From contig NCCZ01000022.1 in NCBI GenBank assembly GCA_002279935.1, forward strand, positions 22,907-86,906: a DNA stretch of 64,000 nucleotides, written 5' to 3'. The position numbers and the translations under genes were made by a program. How positions within the stretch are numbered: position 1 is the first letter of the stretch; each line of letters starts with the position of its first letter. This stretch comes from Hyphomicrobium sp. 12-62-95 (GTDB lineage Bacteria > Pseudomonadota > Alphaproteobacteria > Rhizobiales > Hyphomicrobiaceae). The notes under the pieces were generated by a model. That model was not told the origin of the DNA. It saw only the letters and a program-made list of their open reading frames with translations, and ran no database searches. This document shows, piece by piece, positions 35,701 to 45,940 of this stretch.

Positions 35701-36236
35701 TCGAGGATGCCGCCCCGAACGGCGAATTCGCCGGGCTCCATGACGGTGGAGGATCGGGTGTAGCCGGCGAGCGAGAGCCGGCGGGCCAATTCGCCCATGT
35801 CGATGCGCTGGCCGGGGGCCAGTATCTTCATGGCGTTTTTGATGAAGAGGCGCGGCGGGACCTTCTGCAGCACCGCGTTGACGGTGGTGAGCACAATGGT
35901 CGGGTCCTTGCGGCCGCCGTGGGCGAGCTTGGCGAGTGCCGTGATGCGCTTTGAAATGATGTCGGCGTTTGGGCCGACGCGGTCGTAGGGCACCGTATCC
36001 CACGCCGGGAACGAAATGACCTTCACCTTGGGCGCGAAGAATTTGAGCGCGTTTTCGATCTCTTCCGTGCGGCGGTCGTCGCGGGCGATGTGGAGATGGA
36101 GACCGGGGCCGGATGCGCTGCCGGCTTCTTGCACGAGATTGGCCAGCACGAGCGCGTCGAGGCCCTCGGGGACGCCGCAAAGAATCGTGTCGTGCCTTTT
36201 CGTGTCGTAGCTTTTGTTTTCGTTCTGGGCGGTCAT
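32727..36236 (-). CDS. mfd: Transcription-repair coupling factor Mfd
   Basis: An 1169-residue ATP-dependent translocase that removes RNA polymerase stalled at DNA lesions and recruits UvrA. In order: a UvrB-like N-terminal region (FPAWDTVPYDR, VMEPGEFAVRGGILDLFSPG), the RNA-polymerase interaction domain (LSVGDLVVHADHGIGRFAGL), and helicase motifs with GDVGFGKTEVALRAAF (Walker A), VDEEQHFG (DExQ), LSATPIPRTLQ and QLRGRVGRSKRRAYAY. The C-terminal autoinhibitory domain follows. ATG 36236 is the family start; upstream in-frame codons overlap sdhE. Confidence 0.96.
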   Translation of the reverse strand: MTAQNENKSYDTKRHDTILCGVPEGLDALVLANLVQEAGSASGPGLHLHIARDDRRTEEIENALKFFAPKVKVISFPAWDTVPYDRVGPNADIISKRITALAKLAHGGRKDPTIVLTTVNAVLQKVPPRLFIKNAMKILAPGQRIDMGELARRLSLAGYTRSSTVMEPGEFAVRGGILDLFSPGRQTPIRLDFFGDTIESIKSFDIETQRSLKPVPKVVLMPVSEVAFGEHPVALFRRRYVEMFGGATGDDPMYEAVSAGRRFQGQEHWLPFYHEKLETLFDYVPGVKVSFDHNAEDVVKARFEQIGEHYDARVEGLETKNFGAEPYKPVPPDQMFLDAKTWGSALGTHDIVRLTAFEQTEGPNVRSMQAKKGKTFALERQNPETNVFDAVVSHIRALQIGKRRVIVVTWTPGARERLSHLLTEHGLKDVRKVDSYDEALALPGDIAALGVLGIEEGFETPTLAVIGEQDILGDRLVRPRRKPKRAASVLTEATSLSVGDLVVHADHGIGRFAGLKTITALGAPHDCLELIYAGGDKLYLPVENIELLSRYGSDEGDGQLDKLGGGAWQSRKARLKNRLREIASELIKIAALRQLKEAPAVSPPTGAWDEFVARFPYEETEDQALSIEAVLADLASGRPMDRLVCGDVGFGKTEVALRAAFVAALNGMQVAVVVPTTLLARQHYKTFTERFKGLPVNVAQASRLVSAKDLADVKAGLKDGKIDIVIGTHALLGKAIDFARLGLIIVDEEQHFGVTHKERLKKLREDVHVLTLSATPIPRTLQLALTGVRELSLITTPPVDRLAVRTFISPFDPVILADALKRERARGGQSFYVVPRIADLDEVAEFLREVVPELKVARAHGQLTPTELEDIMTAFYEGQYDILLSTAIVESGLDVPNANTLIVHRADMFGLAALYQLRGRVGRSKRRAYAYFTTPPNRVLTEGADKRLKVLQSLDTLGAGFSLASHDLDIRGAGNLLGEEQSGHIREVGFELYQSMLEEAVAAMKGGDLGEAADKWSPEIALGMPVLIPEAYVADLQLRLGLYRRLSSLESRADIDGFAAELFDRFGELPDEVRYLLDVMEIKGLCRAANIAKVDAGPKGAVVTFRKNDFPNAGGLAQFLQSERARAKMQPDHKLVFRGDYETAADRIKGVRQLVSSLARIAGEAKKAA

Positions 36237-36258
36237 CAATTCGGGCTCAAAATGATCG

Positions 36259-36543
36259 TCAGGCGGACGGCATGCCGTGGAACGCCCGGACGGCGTTGAC
36301 GATGTCGGCAAAGGGCACGTCGTGGGCGGCGGTCGGTGCGAGCAATAGCGCCTGGAGTTCCGTCTCCTGCTGGGTCAGGAAGTCTTCGAAGTGCGTCAGT
36401 TCGGCTGCATCCATGCGGTCGAGGTTGGCGCTGGCATAGTCGCCGATGAGAATATCGAGCTCCTTGGTGCCGCGATGGGTAGCGCGCCACAGGGCGCGGC
36501 GGCGGCGTACGGCGATATCGTCGATGGGTGTCGTTTGTTCCAT
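36259..36543 (-). CDS. sdhE: Succinate dehydrogenase assembly factor SdhE (FAD assembly)
   Basis: A 94-residue protein that helps insert FAD covalently into SdhA. The signature RRRALWRATHRGTKELD contains the conserved RGxxE motif. It ends 22 bases before mfd and is divergent from recG, the usual alphaproteobacterial order. Start ATG 36543 gives normal family length; a GTG at 36594 would add 17 residues of no family similarity. Confidence 0.9.
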   Translation of the reverse strand: MEQTTPIDDIAVRRRRALWRATHRGTKELDILIGDYASANLDRMDAAELTHFEDFLTQQETELQALLLAPTAAHDVPFADIVNAVRAFHGMPSA

Positions 36544-36674
36544 GGCCGGGAGCGGCGGTCCTTGTGGGGGGAGGGTCAAGACGGCTTGACGCACCAGGGC
36601 CAGACCGGTTTTGTCGCCCGGGCCGGCAAAGGGGTTCTATAGCCTCCGCCTGGGATTACGGCTAGAGCGGCATC

Positions 36675-38789
36675 ATGCGGCCTGACGACCTGACACCTCT
36701 GTTTGCCCCCGTGGAGACGCTGAAAGGCGTCGGACCGCGGCTGGCGGTGCTTATGAAAAAGGCGCTGAAGTTGCCGCCCGGCGTGCGGGAGCCGCGCGTG
36801 CTGGATCTTTTGTGGCATATGCCGACGGGCGTGGTGGACCGGCGGGCAGAGCCGTCGGTGGCGGATGCCGTGCCCGGGACCATCGTGACGCTGAAGGTGC
36901 GCGTGCTGAAACACAAGGCGCCGCCGCGGGGCAATAACAAGGTGCCGTACAAGGTTTCGACGGAGGATGACACGGGCAAGCTCGACCTCATTTTCTTCCG
37001 GGCTGAGCCGAGCTTTGTCGAGCGGCAATTGCCGGTGGGGGAGATCCGCTACATTTCCGGGCGGGCGGAGAAATATGGTGACACGCTGCAGATGGCCCAT
37101 CCCGACTACATTGTGGCGGAGGACCGGCGCGATGATCTGCCATTGCTGGAGCCGGTCTATCCGCTTACCGCAGGTTTGACGGCGAAAGTGGTGTTGAAGG
37201 CGGCGCGGCAGGCGGTCGATCGGATGCCGGATTTCCTAGAGTGGCAGGATGCAGCTTGGCTGAAGGCGCGCGGGTGGGGATCGTTTCAGGAGGCGTTGCA
37301 CCGGGTGCATAAGCCCGAGGATGCGGGGGATGTGTCGCCCTCGTCGCCGGCGTGGCAGCGGATCGCCTATGACGAGTTGCTCGCCAATCAACTCGCACTT
37401 GGCATCGTGCGGCTGAGTTTTAAGGCGCAGCGCGGGCGGCCGGTGCGGGGCGACGGACGTATTCGTGAACGCATCATCAAAGCCTTGCCCTTTTCGCTCA
37501 CCAATTCGCAGCGGACGGCGCTGGGCGACATCGCCAACGATATGGAAGCGCCGAACCGGATGTTGCGGCTGCTTCAGGGCGACGTGGGGTCGGGCAAGAC
37601 GATTGTGGCCTTGATGGCGATGGCGATTGCGGTTGAAGCGGGCGCGCAGGCGGCGCTGATGGCGCCGACGGAAGTGCTGGCGCGGCAGCATCTGGAGACG
37701 ATCGCACCACTGGCGGATGCGGCGGGCTTGCGGATCGGGCTTTTAACGGGGCGCGAAAAGGGCAAGCCGCGGGAGCATTTGCTGGACGCTTTGAAGGCCG
37801 GCGAGATCGACATTCTGATCGGCACGCATGCGCTGTTCCAGGACGACGTTGTGTTTCGGGATCTGGCTTTTGCGGTGATTGACGAACAGCACCGGTTCGG
37901 CGTGCACCAGCGGCTGGCGTTGCAGATGAAGGGCGGGGATGGTGGCGCCAACATGCTGGTCATGACGGCGACGCCGATCCCGCGCACGCTGTTGATGACG
38001 CACTATGGCGATCTCGATGTGTCGAAGCTGACCGAGAAACCGGCGGGCCGGAAGCCGATCATCACCAAGGCCGTTCCCACGGATGCGATGGAAAAGCTGA
38101 TCGACCGCATTCGCGTGCAGTTGGCCGAGGGTGCGCAGGTCTATTGGGTGTGTCCGCTCATCGAGAGTTCGGAGGTTTCCGAGTTGGCAGCGGCTGAGGA
38201 ACGCCACGCGCATCTGAAACAAATTTTCGGCGACATCGTTGGACTGTTGCACGGGGCCATGACGTCGGCGGCGAAGGACGCGACGATGGCGGCGTTTGCC
38301 AAGAACGAGTTGAAGATCCTGGTGGCGACCACGGTGATCGAAGTGGGCGTGAACGTGCCCAATGCCAATATCATGGTGATCGAGCACGCGGAACGCTTTG
38401 GCTTGGCGCAGTTGCATCAGTTGCGCGGACGGGTCGGGCGCGGATCGCGCGAGAGTTTCTGCATGCTGCTCTATGCCCAGCCGCTGGGCGAGACGGCGAA
38501 AGAGCGTCTCGCCATGATGGAGGCGACGGAAGACGGGTTCAAAATCGCCGAGAAGGATCTGGAATTGCGCGGCGGCGGCGAGGTTCTGGGGGCGCGGCAG
38601 AGCGGGCTGCCGGAATTCCGCGTTGCGGATGTGCCCGGATTTCCGGTTTTGCTCGGCGCTGCCCGGGACGATGCGCAAATGATCCTCGACCGCGACCCCT
38701 CATTGACGAGTGCGCGCGGGCGGGCGTTACGGACCCTCCTCTATCTGTTCGAGTGCGATGAGGCGGTGCGGCTGTTCCGGGCGGCTTGA
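36675..38789 (+). CDS. recG: ATP-dependent DNA helicase RecG
   Basis: A 704-residue superfamily 2 helicase that remodels stalled replication forks. The N-terminal wedge/OB region (ETLKGVGPRLAVLMKK, then PYKVSTEDDTGKLDLIFF) is followed by helicase motifs QGDVGSGKTIVALMAM, VIDEQHRFG, MTATPIPRTL, ATTVIEVGVNVPNA and QLRGRVGRGSRESFC. The length is standard and no defects are seen. Its promoter must lie in the 131 bases separating it from the divergent sdhE. Confidence 0.96.
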   Translation: MRPDDLTPLFAPVETLKGVGPRLAVLMKKALKLPPGVREPRVLDLLWHMPTGVVDRRAEPSVADAVPGTIVTLKVRVLKHKAPPRGNNKVPYKVSTEDDTGKLDLIFFRAEPSFVERQLPVGEIRYISGRAEKYGDTLQMAHPDYIVAEDRRDDLPLLEPVYPLTAGLTAKVVLKAARQAVDRMPDFLEWQDAAWLKARGWGSFQEALHRVHKPEDAGDVSPSSPAWQRIAYDELLANQLALGIVRLSFKAQRGRPVRGDGRIRERIIKALPFSLTNSQRTALGDIANDMEAPNRMLRLLQGDVGSGKTIVALMAMAIAVEAGAQAALMAPTEVLARQHLETIAPLADAAGLRIGLLTGREKGKPREHLLDALKAGEIDILIGTHALFQDDVVFRDLAFAVIDEQHRFGVHQRLALQMKGGDGGANMLVMTATPIPRTLLMTHYGDLDVSKLTEKPAGRKPIITKAVPTDAMEKLIDRIRVQLAEGAQVYWVCPLIESSEVSELAAAEERHAHLKQIFGDIVGLLHGAMTSAAKDATMAAFAKNELKILVATTVIEVGVNVPNANIMVIEHAERFGLAQLHQLRGRVGRGSRESFCMLLYAQPLGETAKERLAMMEATEDGFKIAEKDLELRGGGEVLGARQSGLPEFRVADVPGFPVLLGAARDDAQMILDRDPSLTSARGRALRTLLYLFECDEAVRLFRAA

Positions 38790-38802
38790 GACGGCATTGG
38801 CC

Positions 38803-38854
38803 AACGTCATCCCCGAACGTCAGTCGCGACGCTCCCTCGTTCGAGGATGACGTT
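38803..38854. repeat. Nested inverted repeat between recG and DUF502 gene
   Basis: The outer arms AACGTCATCC (38803-38812) and GGATGACGTT (38845-38854) and the inner arms CGAACG and CGTTCG form one long hairpin. The shared GTCATCC/GGATGAC edges suggest it is related to the element at 32571. It lies between convergent genes, so it may also end transcription. Confidence 0.65.
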
Positions 38855-38919
38855 TTGGACGTGGAGATGGATAGGAGCGTTGCGTTTTCTTCAGCGGGGA
38901 ACTGCTGGCGTCGCAGGGT

Positions 38920-39702
38920 TCAGGTGGGTTTGGCTTTTTCGGCGAGTTTGCGCAGCCGGGCGATTTGCTGGTCGGGGGTCACCATGCCGGCGGAGATCAC
39001 AATTTTGGCGGCGTCCTCGACGGTCATCTGCAGAAATGTGACATCGCGGCGGGGGACGTAACAGACAAAGCCCGTGGGCGGCACGATGCCGGTCGGCATG
39101 AAGACGGCGACGAGATCCGTTTCGCCGCCGGGCTTGGCCGCGGCAATCTCGCCGCCCGCTTCGCCGGTGACGAACACGATCGACCAGAGGCCCTTCGAGG
39201 GAAATTCGATGAGGCCGACCTTTTGGAAGGCGCGTTTGGATTCGGTGGCGGTGACGGCGCTTTCGAAAATCTGTTTGAGCGCACGGTAGACGTTGCGCAC
39301 GATGGGCATGCGATCGAGGATCATCTCGCCGCCGGAAATTAGCGAGCGGCCGAGCAGGTTGGCGCCGAGGAAGCCAATGAAGGTGAGGCCGATGATGCCG
39401 AAAAGGACGCCGATGCCGGGGATGGCGAACGGCAGGTAGGTCTCGGGCAATGAGACGGATGGGATCAGCGGCTTCACATAGTCGTCCGCGAAGGCGATGA
39501 ACCACTTGATGAGGTAGACCGTGACCGCGATCGGACCAACGATGATAATGCCGGTGAGGAAGTAGTTGCGCAGGCGGGCGCCGATGCGCAGCGGCACGGT
39601 GGGATCGTCGTGGGCGAGACGCTTCAGGCCTTCGGCCAACGCCGCGTCGCCATCGGATCGCGATGGCTCGGGTGCTGGGGGCTTCGGCGTGTCGCGCGTC
39701 AT
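38920..39702 (-). CDS. DUF502 family membrane protein
   Basis: A 260-residue protein of unknown role. Two transmembrane helices lie near residues 48-72 (FLTGIIIVGPIAVTVYLIKW) and 93-118 (IPGIGVLFGIIGLTFIGFLG), followed by a conserved soluble domain with DRMPIVRNVYRALKQI, FQKVGLIEFPSKGLWSIVFVTG and VFMPTGIVPPTGFVCYVPR. These features define DUF502. It is convergent with recG and often linked to it in this order. Confidence 0.88.
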   Translation of the reverse strand: MTRDTPKPPAPEPSRSDGDAALAEGLKRLAHDDPTVPLRIGARLRNYFLTGIIIVGPIAVTVYLIKWFIAFADDYVKPLIPSVSLPETYLPFAIPGIGVLFGIIGLTFIGFLGANLLGRSLISGGEMILDRMPIVRNVYRALKQIFESAVTATESKRAFQKVGLIEFPSKGLWSIVFVTGEAGGEIAAAKPGGETDLVAVFMPTGIVPPTGFVCYVPRRDVTFLQMTVEDAAKIVISAGMVTPDQQIARLRKLAEKAKPT

Positions 39703-39759
39703 GGATGCATGGTGGGGCCCGCGGCGGCGCGCGTCAACGACCGTGCACCGTTGGGACCG

Positions 39760-41043
39760 TTACTTCGTGACGACGAGGCAGTCGTAGCCTTTCGGCTTTA
39801 GTGCCGAACAGAACTGGCCCGGCTCGGCCGCACTGGCGTAGGGCCCGACCTGAACGCGGTAGAACGTGCCGTTGCCGAATGTGACTTCGTCGATGGCCGG
39901 CGCGGCGGCGCCAAGGCTTTCGGCGTGTTCGGTGCGCAATCTCGAGGTGATGTTTTCCGCCTCCTCGCGGGAGCCGACGATGCCAACCTGGAGACGGTAT
40001 TTACCGGCTGCCGTGTCGCGGGGCTTTGCAATGGCCGCGACCTTCTTTTTGGCTTCGGACTTGGAGGGCTTTTGATCGCTGCCAGGGACCACGCTCAGGC
40101 CTGCGTTCCAGTCGCCGGCCACGGGTGCTGCTTGCATGCTGGGAGCCGGCGGGGCGGGTGCGGCAGCGGGTGCTGACGGCGCGGTGGCGGTTGCGACATC
40201 GGTGGAGGGAGCGGTGGTGGCTGTGCTGCCGCCGCCGAACATGTTCCCGAAAAAGCCTGTAACGGCCGTGCCAGCATTGCCGATGGCGGTGCCGACGCCC
40301 GAGAGCGGGTTGGCGACTGGGGCGGTTGCAGCATCGCTCTGGGGCACGGCGGAGAGTGTGGGCGCGTCGGGCGCAGACAGGCTGGCATAGTTGCCGGACG
40401 CTGCGGAGAGATTGGGGACAGATGCTTCAGCGGCGCTCTTGGCGCTTGTCGCGCTCCATGAGGAGGTCGCGCTGTCGGCTGGACTTGCGACAGATGCAGA
40501 CGCAGGTGCGGTGGCTGCAAAGGACGCAGGGGCTGGGGAGGCTGAGGCTGGGGACGCCGGGGCCGGCCCGGGTACGGGTGCGGCTGCAGCCGCATTTGCC
40601 GGGGCATCGAGCGGCGGCGCACCGATGGGCGTGGCATTGCCGAGGCCGGCTTCCTGATAGGCGCCCTGGCGGTTTTCCATGGCCGCGGCGCGGTCGGCAT
40701 CGCTGAGGCCGTTCTTCAGCCAGACGGCAGACGTGAGATCGGAGATCGCCTGCGCGCTCTTACCGGTCTTGCGGTAGGCGATGCCGCGATAATAAAGGGC
40801 CTTGGCCATTTGCTGGCTGGAGAGGCCGCCGAGGGACAAGGCGTTCGATAGTGAAGAGATGGCGGAGGTGAATTTTCCTGCCTCGAAGGCCTTCGCGCCG
40901 GCTTCATAAGACTTCACGCCGGTGGCTGCGGGTTTGGCGGCAGCGGCGGGCGCTTTGGGGACGCTTTGCGCATTGGCCAACATCGGCGCAGCAACGACTG
41001 CGACCGCGCAGCCGGCGGCGAGCATGATTTGCTTAGCGTGCAT
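39760..41043 (-). CDS. TPR and SPOR domain exported protein
   Basis: A 427-residue exported protein. After a signal peptide (cleavage near ANAQ) come TPR-like helices at about residues 45-135 (YEAGAKAFEAGKFTSAISSL, YYRGIAYRKTGKSAQAISDL), a long Ala/Ser/Pro linker, and a SPOR domain in the last 80 residues (YRLQVGIVGSREEAENITSRL to YDCLVVTK). SPOR domains bind glycan strands stripped of peptides at the division septum. It lies downstream of glmS and glmU on the same strand, consistent with a cell-wall context. Confidence 0.85.
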   Translation of the reverse strand: MHAKQIMLAAGCAVAVVAAPMLANAQSVPKAPAAAAKPAATGVKSYEAGAKAFEAGKFTSAISSLSNALSLGGLSSQQMAKALYYRGIAYRKTGKSAQAISDLTSAVWLKNGLSDADRAAAMENRQGAYQEAGLGNATPIGAPPLDAPANAAAAAPVPGPAPASPASASPAPASFAATAPASASVASPADSATSSWSATSAKSAAEASVPNLSAASGNYASLSAPDAPTLSAVPQSDAATAPVANPLSGVGTAIGNAGTAVTGFFGNMFGGGSTATTAPSTDVATATAPSAPAAAPAPPAPSMQAAPVAGDWNAGLSVVPGSDQKPSKSEAKKKVAAIAKPRDTAAGKYRLQVGIVGSREEAENITSRLRTEHAESLGAAAPAIDEVTFGNGTFYRVQVGPYASAAEPGQFCSALKPKGYDCLVVTK

Positions 41044-41232
41044 CCTTCAGTCTTCCCCCCAACGGTTCAGCACGCGGCACATGGATTCGTTGACGTCTCC
41101 TTGTATGTCAAGCGCCACCGGGTGGCAATTCTGGGGCGAAATCCGCACAGGTTTTCACCAGGTTGCACTCGTGGCTTATACGCCAAAGTGGGTTAACGGC
41201 CTTTGCAGCGGCTGCCGCAGATGGTGGCGCAG

Positions 41233-43053
<1,821 letters not shown>

Positions 43054-43147
43054 GCGCGGTTTTCCTGTCGTCCTTTGAAATTTCACTTCGACTTGAGCGG
43101 TGCGTCGCGGTTGGCGACAAATCAAAACCTGTTTCCGACTTTCATGT

Positions 43148-44512
43148 TCATCCCTTCGCTTTCGCGGCTTTGCGGCGCGACATCATCTCGCGAAACTTCG
43201 CCGCCCACTGAGGGCGCTCCTCCTGCGTTGCGCGCTCTAGGGCGAGAGCGCCGGCCGCCACGTCCTTCGTGATGACACTGCCGGAGCCGATATAGGCGCC
43301 GTCGCCGATCTTGACGGGGGCGACGAGGGAGGAGTTGGAGCCGATGAAGGCCCCCTCCCCGATTTCGGTCTTGTGTTTGAAGAAGCCGTCGTAGTTGCAG
43401 AAGATGGTGCCGGCCCCGATGTTGGCGCCAGCTCCCACCGAGCCGTCGCCGAGATAGGCCAGATGATTGGCTTTGGCGCCGGGGCCGATCGCGACGTTTT
43501 TGACTTCGACGAAGTTGCCGATATGGACATCGGGGCCGAGTGCCGCGCCGGGGCGAAGGCGGGCGTAGGGGCCGATGCGGGCGCCGGGTCCTATGCTGGC
43601 GCCTTCGAAATGGCAAAACGCCTTGATCTCAGCGCCGTCGGCGACTGTGACGCCGGGGCCGAAGACGACGTGGGGTTCGATGATGACGTCGCGGCCGATC
43701 ACGGTGTCGTAGCTCAGGAAGACGGTTTCGGGGGCGGTGAGTGTGGCGCCATCGTCCATGACTTTTTGGCGCGCGCGGTCCTGCCAGATGCGTTCGGCGA
43801 CGGCGAGTTGGCTGCGGGAATTGACGCCCAACACTTCGTCCTCGGGGCAGCGCACGACGGCGGCGCGGGCGCCATCGCCGCGGGCGATTTCGACGGCGTC
43901 GGTGAGGTAGTATTCGCCCTTGGAATTGGCGTTGCCGATGCGGGTGAGAACGCCCACGAGATCGGTGAGGCGGAAGGCCAGCACGCCGGAATTGCAAAGC
44001 GTGATCTTGCGCTCTTCGGGGCTGGAGTCCTTGTGTTCGCGGATGGCGAGAAGCGTCGCTTCGCCGACGGTGATGAGACGGCCGTAGCCGGTGGGATCGC
44101 GGGCTTCGAAGCCGAGGACGGCGACGCCGGAACCGGCGTCGAGTGCATCACCCAGCGCGGACAGAGTGGCGGCTTGGATGAGGGGCGTGTCGGCGTAGAG
44201 AACGATCACGTCGCCGGAATGACCTTCGAGCGCGGGTCGCGCGGCGAGAACCGCGTCGGCGGTGCCGGACTGGTTTTCTTGTACGAAGACGCGGGCGGCG
44301 GGGGCGAGGCGTGCGACGTCGGCGCGGACCTCGTCCATGCCGGGGCCGACCACGACGGCGATGGTGGCGTCCGCCACGGTGCCGGCCAGTGCCAGGACGT
44401 GGCCCAGCATAGAGCGACCCGCCACCTTGTGCAGGACCTTGGGCAACGCGGATTTCATGCGCGTGCCCTTGCCGGCGGCGAGGATGACGATCAGCGGCGC
44501 AGCGGTGGCCAT
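43148..44512 (-). CDS. glmU: Bifunctional N-acetylglucosamine-1-phosphate uridyltransferase / glucosamine-1-phosphate acetyltransferase
   Basis: A 454-residue enzyme carrying out the last two steps to UDP-GlcNAc. The N-terminal pyrophosphorylase has LAAGKGTRMKSALPKVLHKV and YADTPL. The C-terminal left-handed beta helix is made of hexapeptide repeats and includes NHLAYLGDGSVGAGANIGAG, the acetyltransferase active site region. It is followed by glmS, a linkage that makes functional sense. Confidence 0.96.
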   Translation of the reverse strand: MATAAPLIVILAAGKGTRMKSALPKVLHKVAGRSMLGHVLALAGTVADATIAVVVGPGMDEVRADVARLAPAARVFVQENQSGTADAVLAARPALEGHSGDVIVLYADTPLIQAATLSALGDALDAGSGVAVLGFEARDPTGYGRLITVGEATLLAIREHKDSSPEERKITLCNSGVLAFRLTDLVGVLTRIGNANSKGEYYLTDAVEIARGDGARAAVVRCPEDEVLGVNSRSQLAVAERIWQDRARQKVMDDGATLTAPETVFLSYDTVIGRDVIIEPHVVFGPGVTVADGAEIKAFCHFEGASIGPGARIGPYARLRPGAALGPDVHIGNFVEVKNVAIGPGAKANHLAYLGDGSVGAGANIGAGTIFCNYDGFFKHKTEIGEGAFIGSNSSLVAPVKIGDGAYIGSGSVITKDVAAGALALERATQEERPQWAAKFREMMSRRKAAKAKG

Positions 44513-44900
44513 GGTGGCGTTGGTGCCCTTTTTTATCAGATGCGAGAGGCCGATATCCGGCCGAGGAGCGATGCCGGACCCCGCGTTTAGCCGGGATTGA
44601 CGACGCAGGTGTCCCAGGTCTGCAAAGACTGTACCGCGGCAGTTAACCCGGTCGGGTGACCGTGGGAAGGCGACGTGTTGCGCCGGACAGTGCCTGGATC
44701 ACAGTGCCCGGATTCGGGGCGGCCCGTCTCGCGCGGACGCCGTTGCACCCATCTTAGGTTGCAGACAAAAGCGGCCTATGCGTGGCCTTGAGGTCCTGTC
44801 CACAGTGCGGCGTTGCCCATCGGTGGAGCCTCGTTGACGCTGCCACACGACTCACGCCAGCAATCGGCCAAAGTGTCCAATTGTTCAAGGGTTTTAGCTC
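44513..44900. other. Divergent intergenic region, glmU / SPOR-like gene
   Basis: A 388-base region with no coding frame of note. It should contain the promoters of glmU and of the SPOR-like gene. TTGACG at about 44833 has no acceptable -10 partner. I can identify nothing more. Confidence 0.4.
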
Positions 44901-45887
44901 ATGTCGCAGGCGCATAACTCCTTCCCTCCGACGCCGCCGCCGTTGCCCCCGGGTGTCGCGGCCGGTCCAGCATCGACTCTGCCTCCCCCGCATGCCGCCG
45001 GGCGTTTCGATCCGCCGATGGAGCCCGCTTATCACGTTCCGCCCCCCATGGTGGGGCCGGCGCAGCGGGCACGCCGGGGCCGGATGTCGGTTGGCGCATC
45101 AGCCTGGGCGTTTGCGGCGGCTGCTGCCGTTGCTTACCTCTCGGTCGTGGTGTTGCGTCCCGATCTGGTTGCCCGGGTGGAACCGGCCGGGATGTCAGTG
45201 GCCGACATCGAGGCGTTGCGTGGCGACGTCGATGGCCTGCGCCGGGAGGTGGCGGACATCCGCTCGACGGTGACGGAAACTGCATCGCAGCAGAAGGTGA
45301 TCTTCGAACGCCTTGCGGCGCTGGGCGCTTCCGTCACGCAGCCCATACCAGCTGCACAATCGGACGGTCCGCCGCCGGCCTTGCGGCTCGATAGCGTGCC
45401 GGTCAATGGACCAATTTCGCCGCGCGCCGACGCGGCGCCCGTTCAGCCGGCGGCTGAGCCGGCCAAAAAGGTGGCGGATGCCAAAGTCCTCAACGGCAAG
45501 CCTGCCTTAGAGACGGGCAGTGTGAAGCCGGCCCCGCCAGTCGTTCCGGCACCTGTTGCCAAGCCTGCGGCCGCACCGGTTGAGCCGCCACCGTTTGGCG
45601 CGCCCGTCGTAACACCTGCGGCGAAACCTGTCGGCGTTCAGATCGCATCGGGGGCATCGATCGACAGCTTGCGTTTGAGTTGGAACCTCTTGTCGGAGAC
45701 GCATGCGGACAAGCTGAAGAGCTTAGAGCCGCGCTACTCGTTGTCGGTCGACAACGGCGCGGTCATCTACAATCTGATGGCGGGTCCGGTGAAGTCGGAA
45801 GCTGAAGCCAAGAAGATGTGCAAGGCGCTCGCGGCCAAGGCTGTGCCGTGCAAGATCGTCGGCGAATTCGGCGGGGCGGCACTCTAA
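44901..45887 (+). CDS. SPOR-like membrane protein with coiled coil
   Basis: A 328-residue protein with a Pro-rich cytoplasmic N-terminus, one transmembrane helix at about residues 63-86 (GASAWAFAAAAAVAYLSVVV), a short coiled coil (IEALRGDVDGLRREVADIRS), a long Pro/Ala linker and a C-terminal SPOR-like fold (RYSLSVDNGAVIYNLMAGPVK then CKALAAKAVPCKIV). This is the layout of bitopic division or envelope proteins. Two Cys in the last domain might pair in the periplasm. AAGGG upstream supports ATG 44901. Confidence 0.75.
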   Translation: MSQAHNSFPPTPPPLPPGVAAGPASTLPPPHAAGRFDPPMEPAYHVPPPMVGPAQRARRGRMSVGASAWAFAAAAAVAYLSVVVLRPDLVARVEPAGMSVADIEALRGDVDGLRREVADIRSTVTETASQQKVIFERLAALGASVTQPIPAAQSDGPPPALRLDSVPVNGPISPRADAAPVQPAAEPAKKVADAKVLNGKPALETGSVKPAPPVVPAPVAKPAAAPVEPPPFGAPVVTPAAKPVGVQIASGASIDSLRLSWNLLSETHADKLKSLEPRYSLSVDNGAVIYNLMAGPVKSEAEAKKMCKALAAKAVPCKIVGEFGGAAL

Positions 45888-45909
45888 GTCAGATATCAGT
45901 TTGACATTG

Positions 45910-45938
45910 AAAGCCGCGCGAACATCTCGCGCGGCTTT
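45910..45938. terminator. Bidirectional terminator after the SPOR-like gene
   Basis: A 12-bp perfect stem, AAAGCCGCGCGA with TCGCGCGGCTTT, loop ACATC, followed by further T residues, between convergent genes. Confidence 0.9.
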
Positions 45939-45940
45939 TT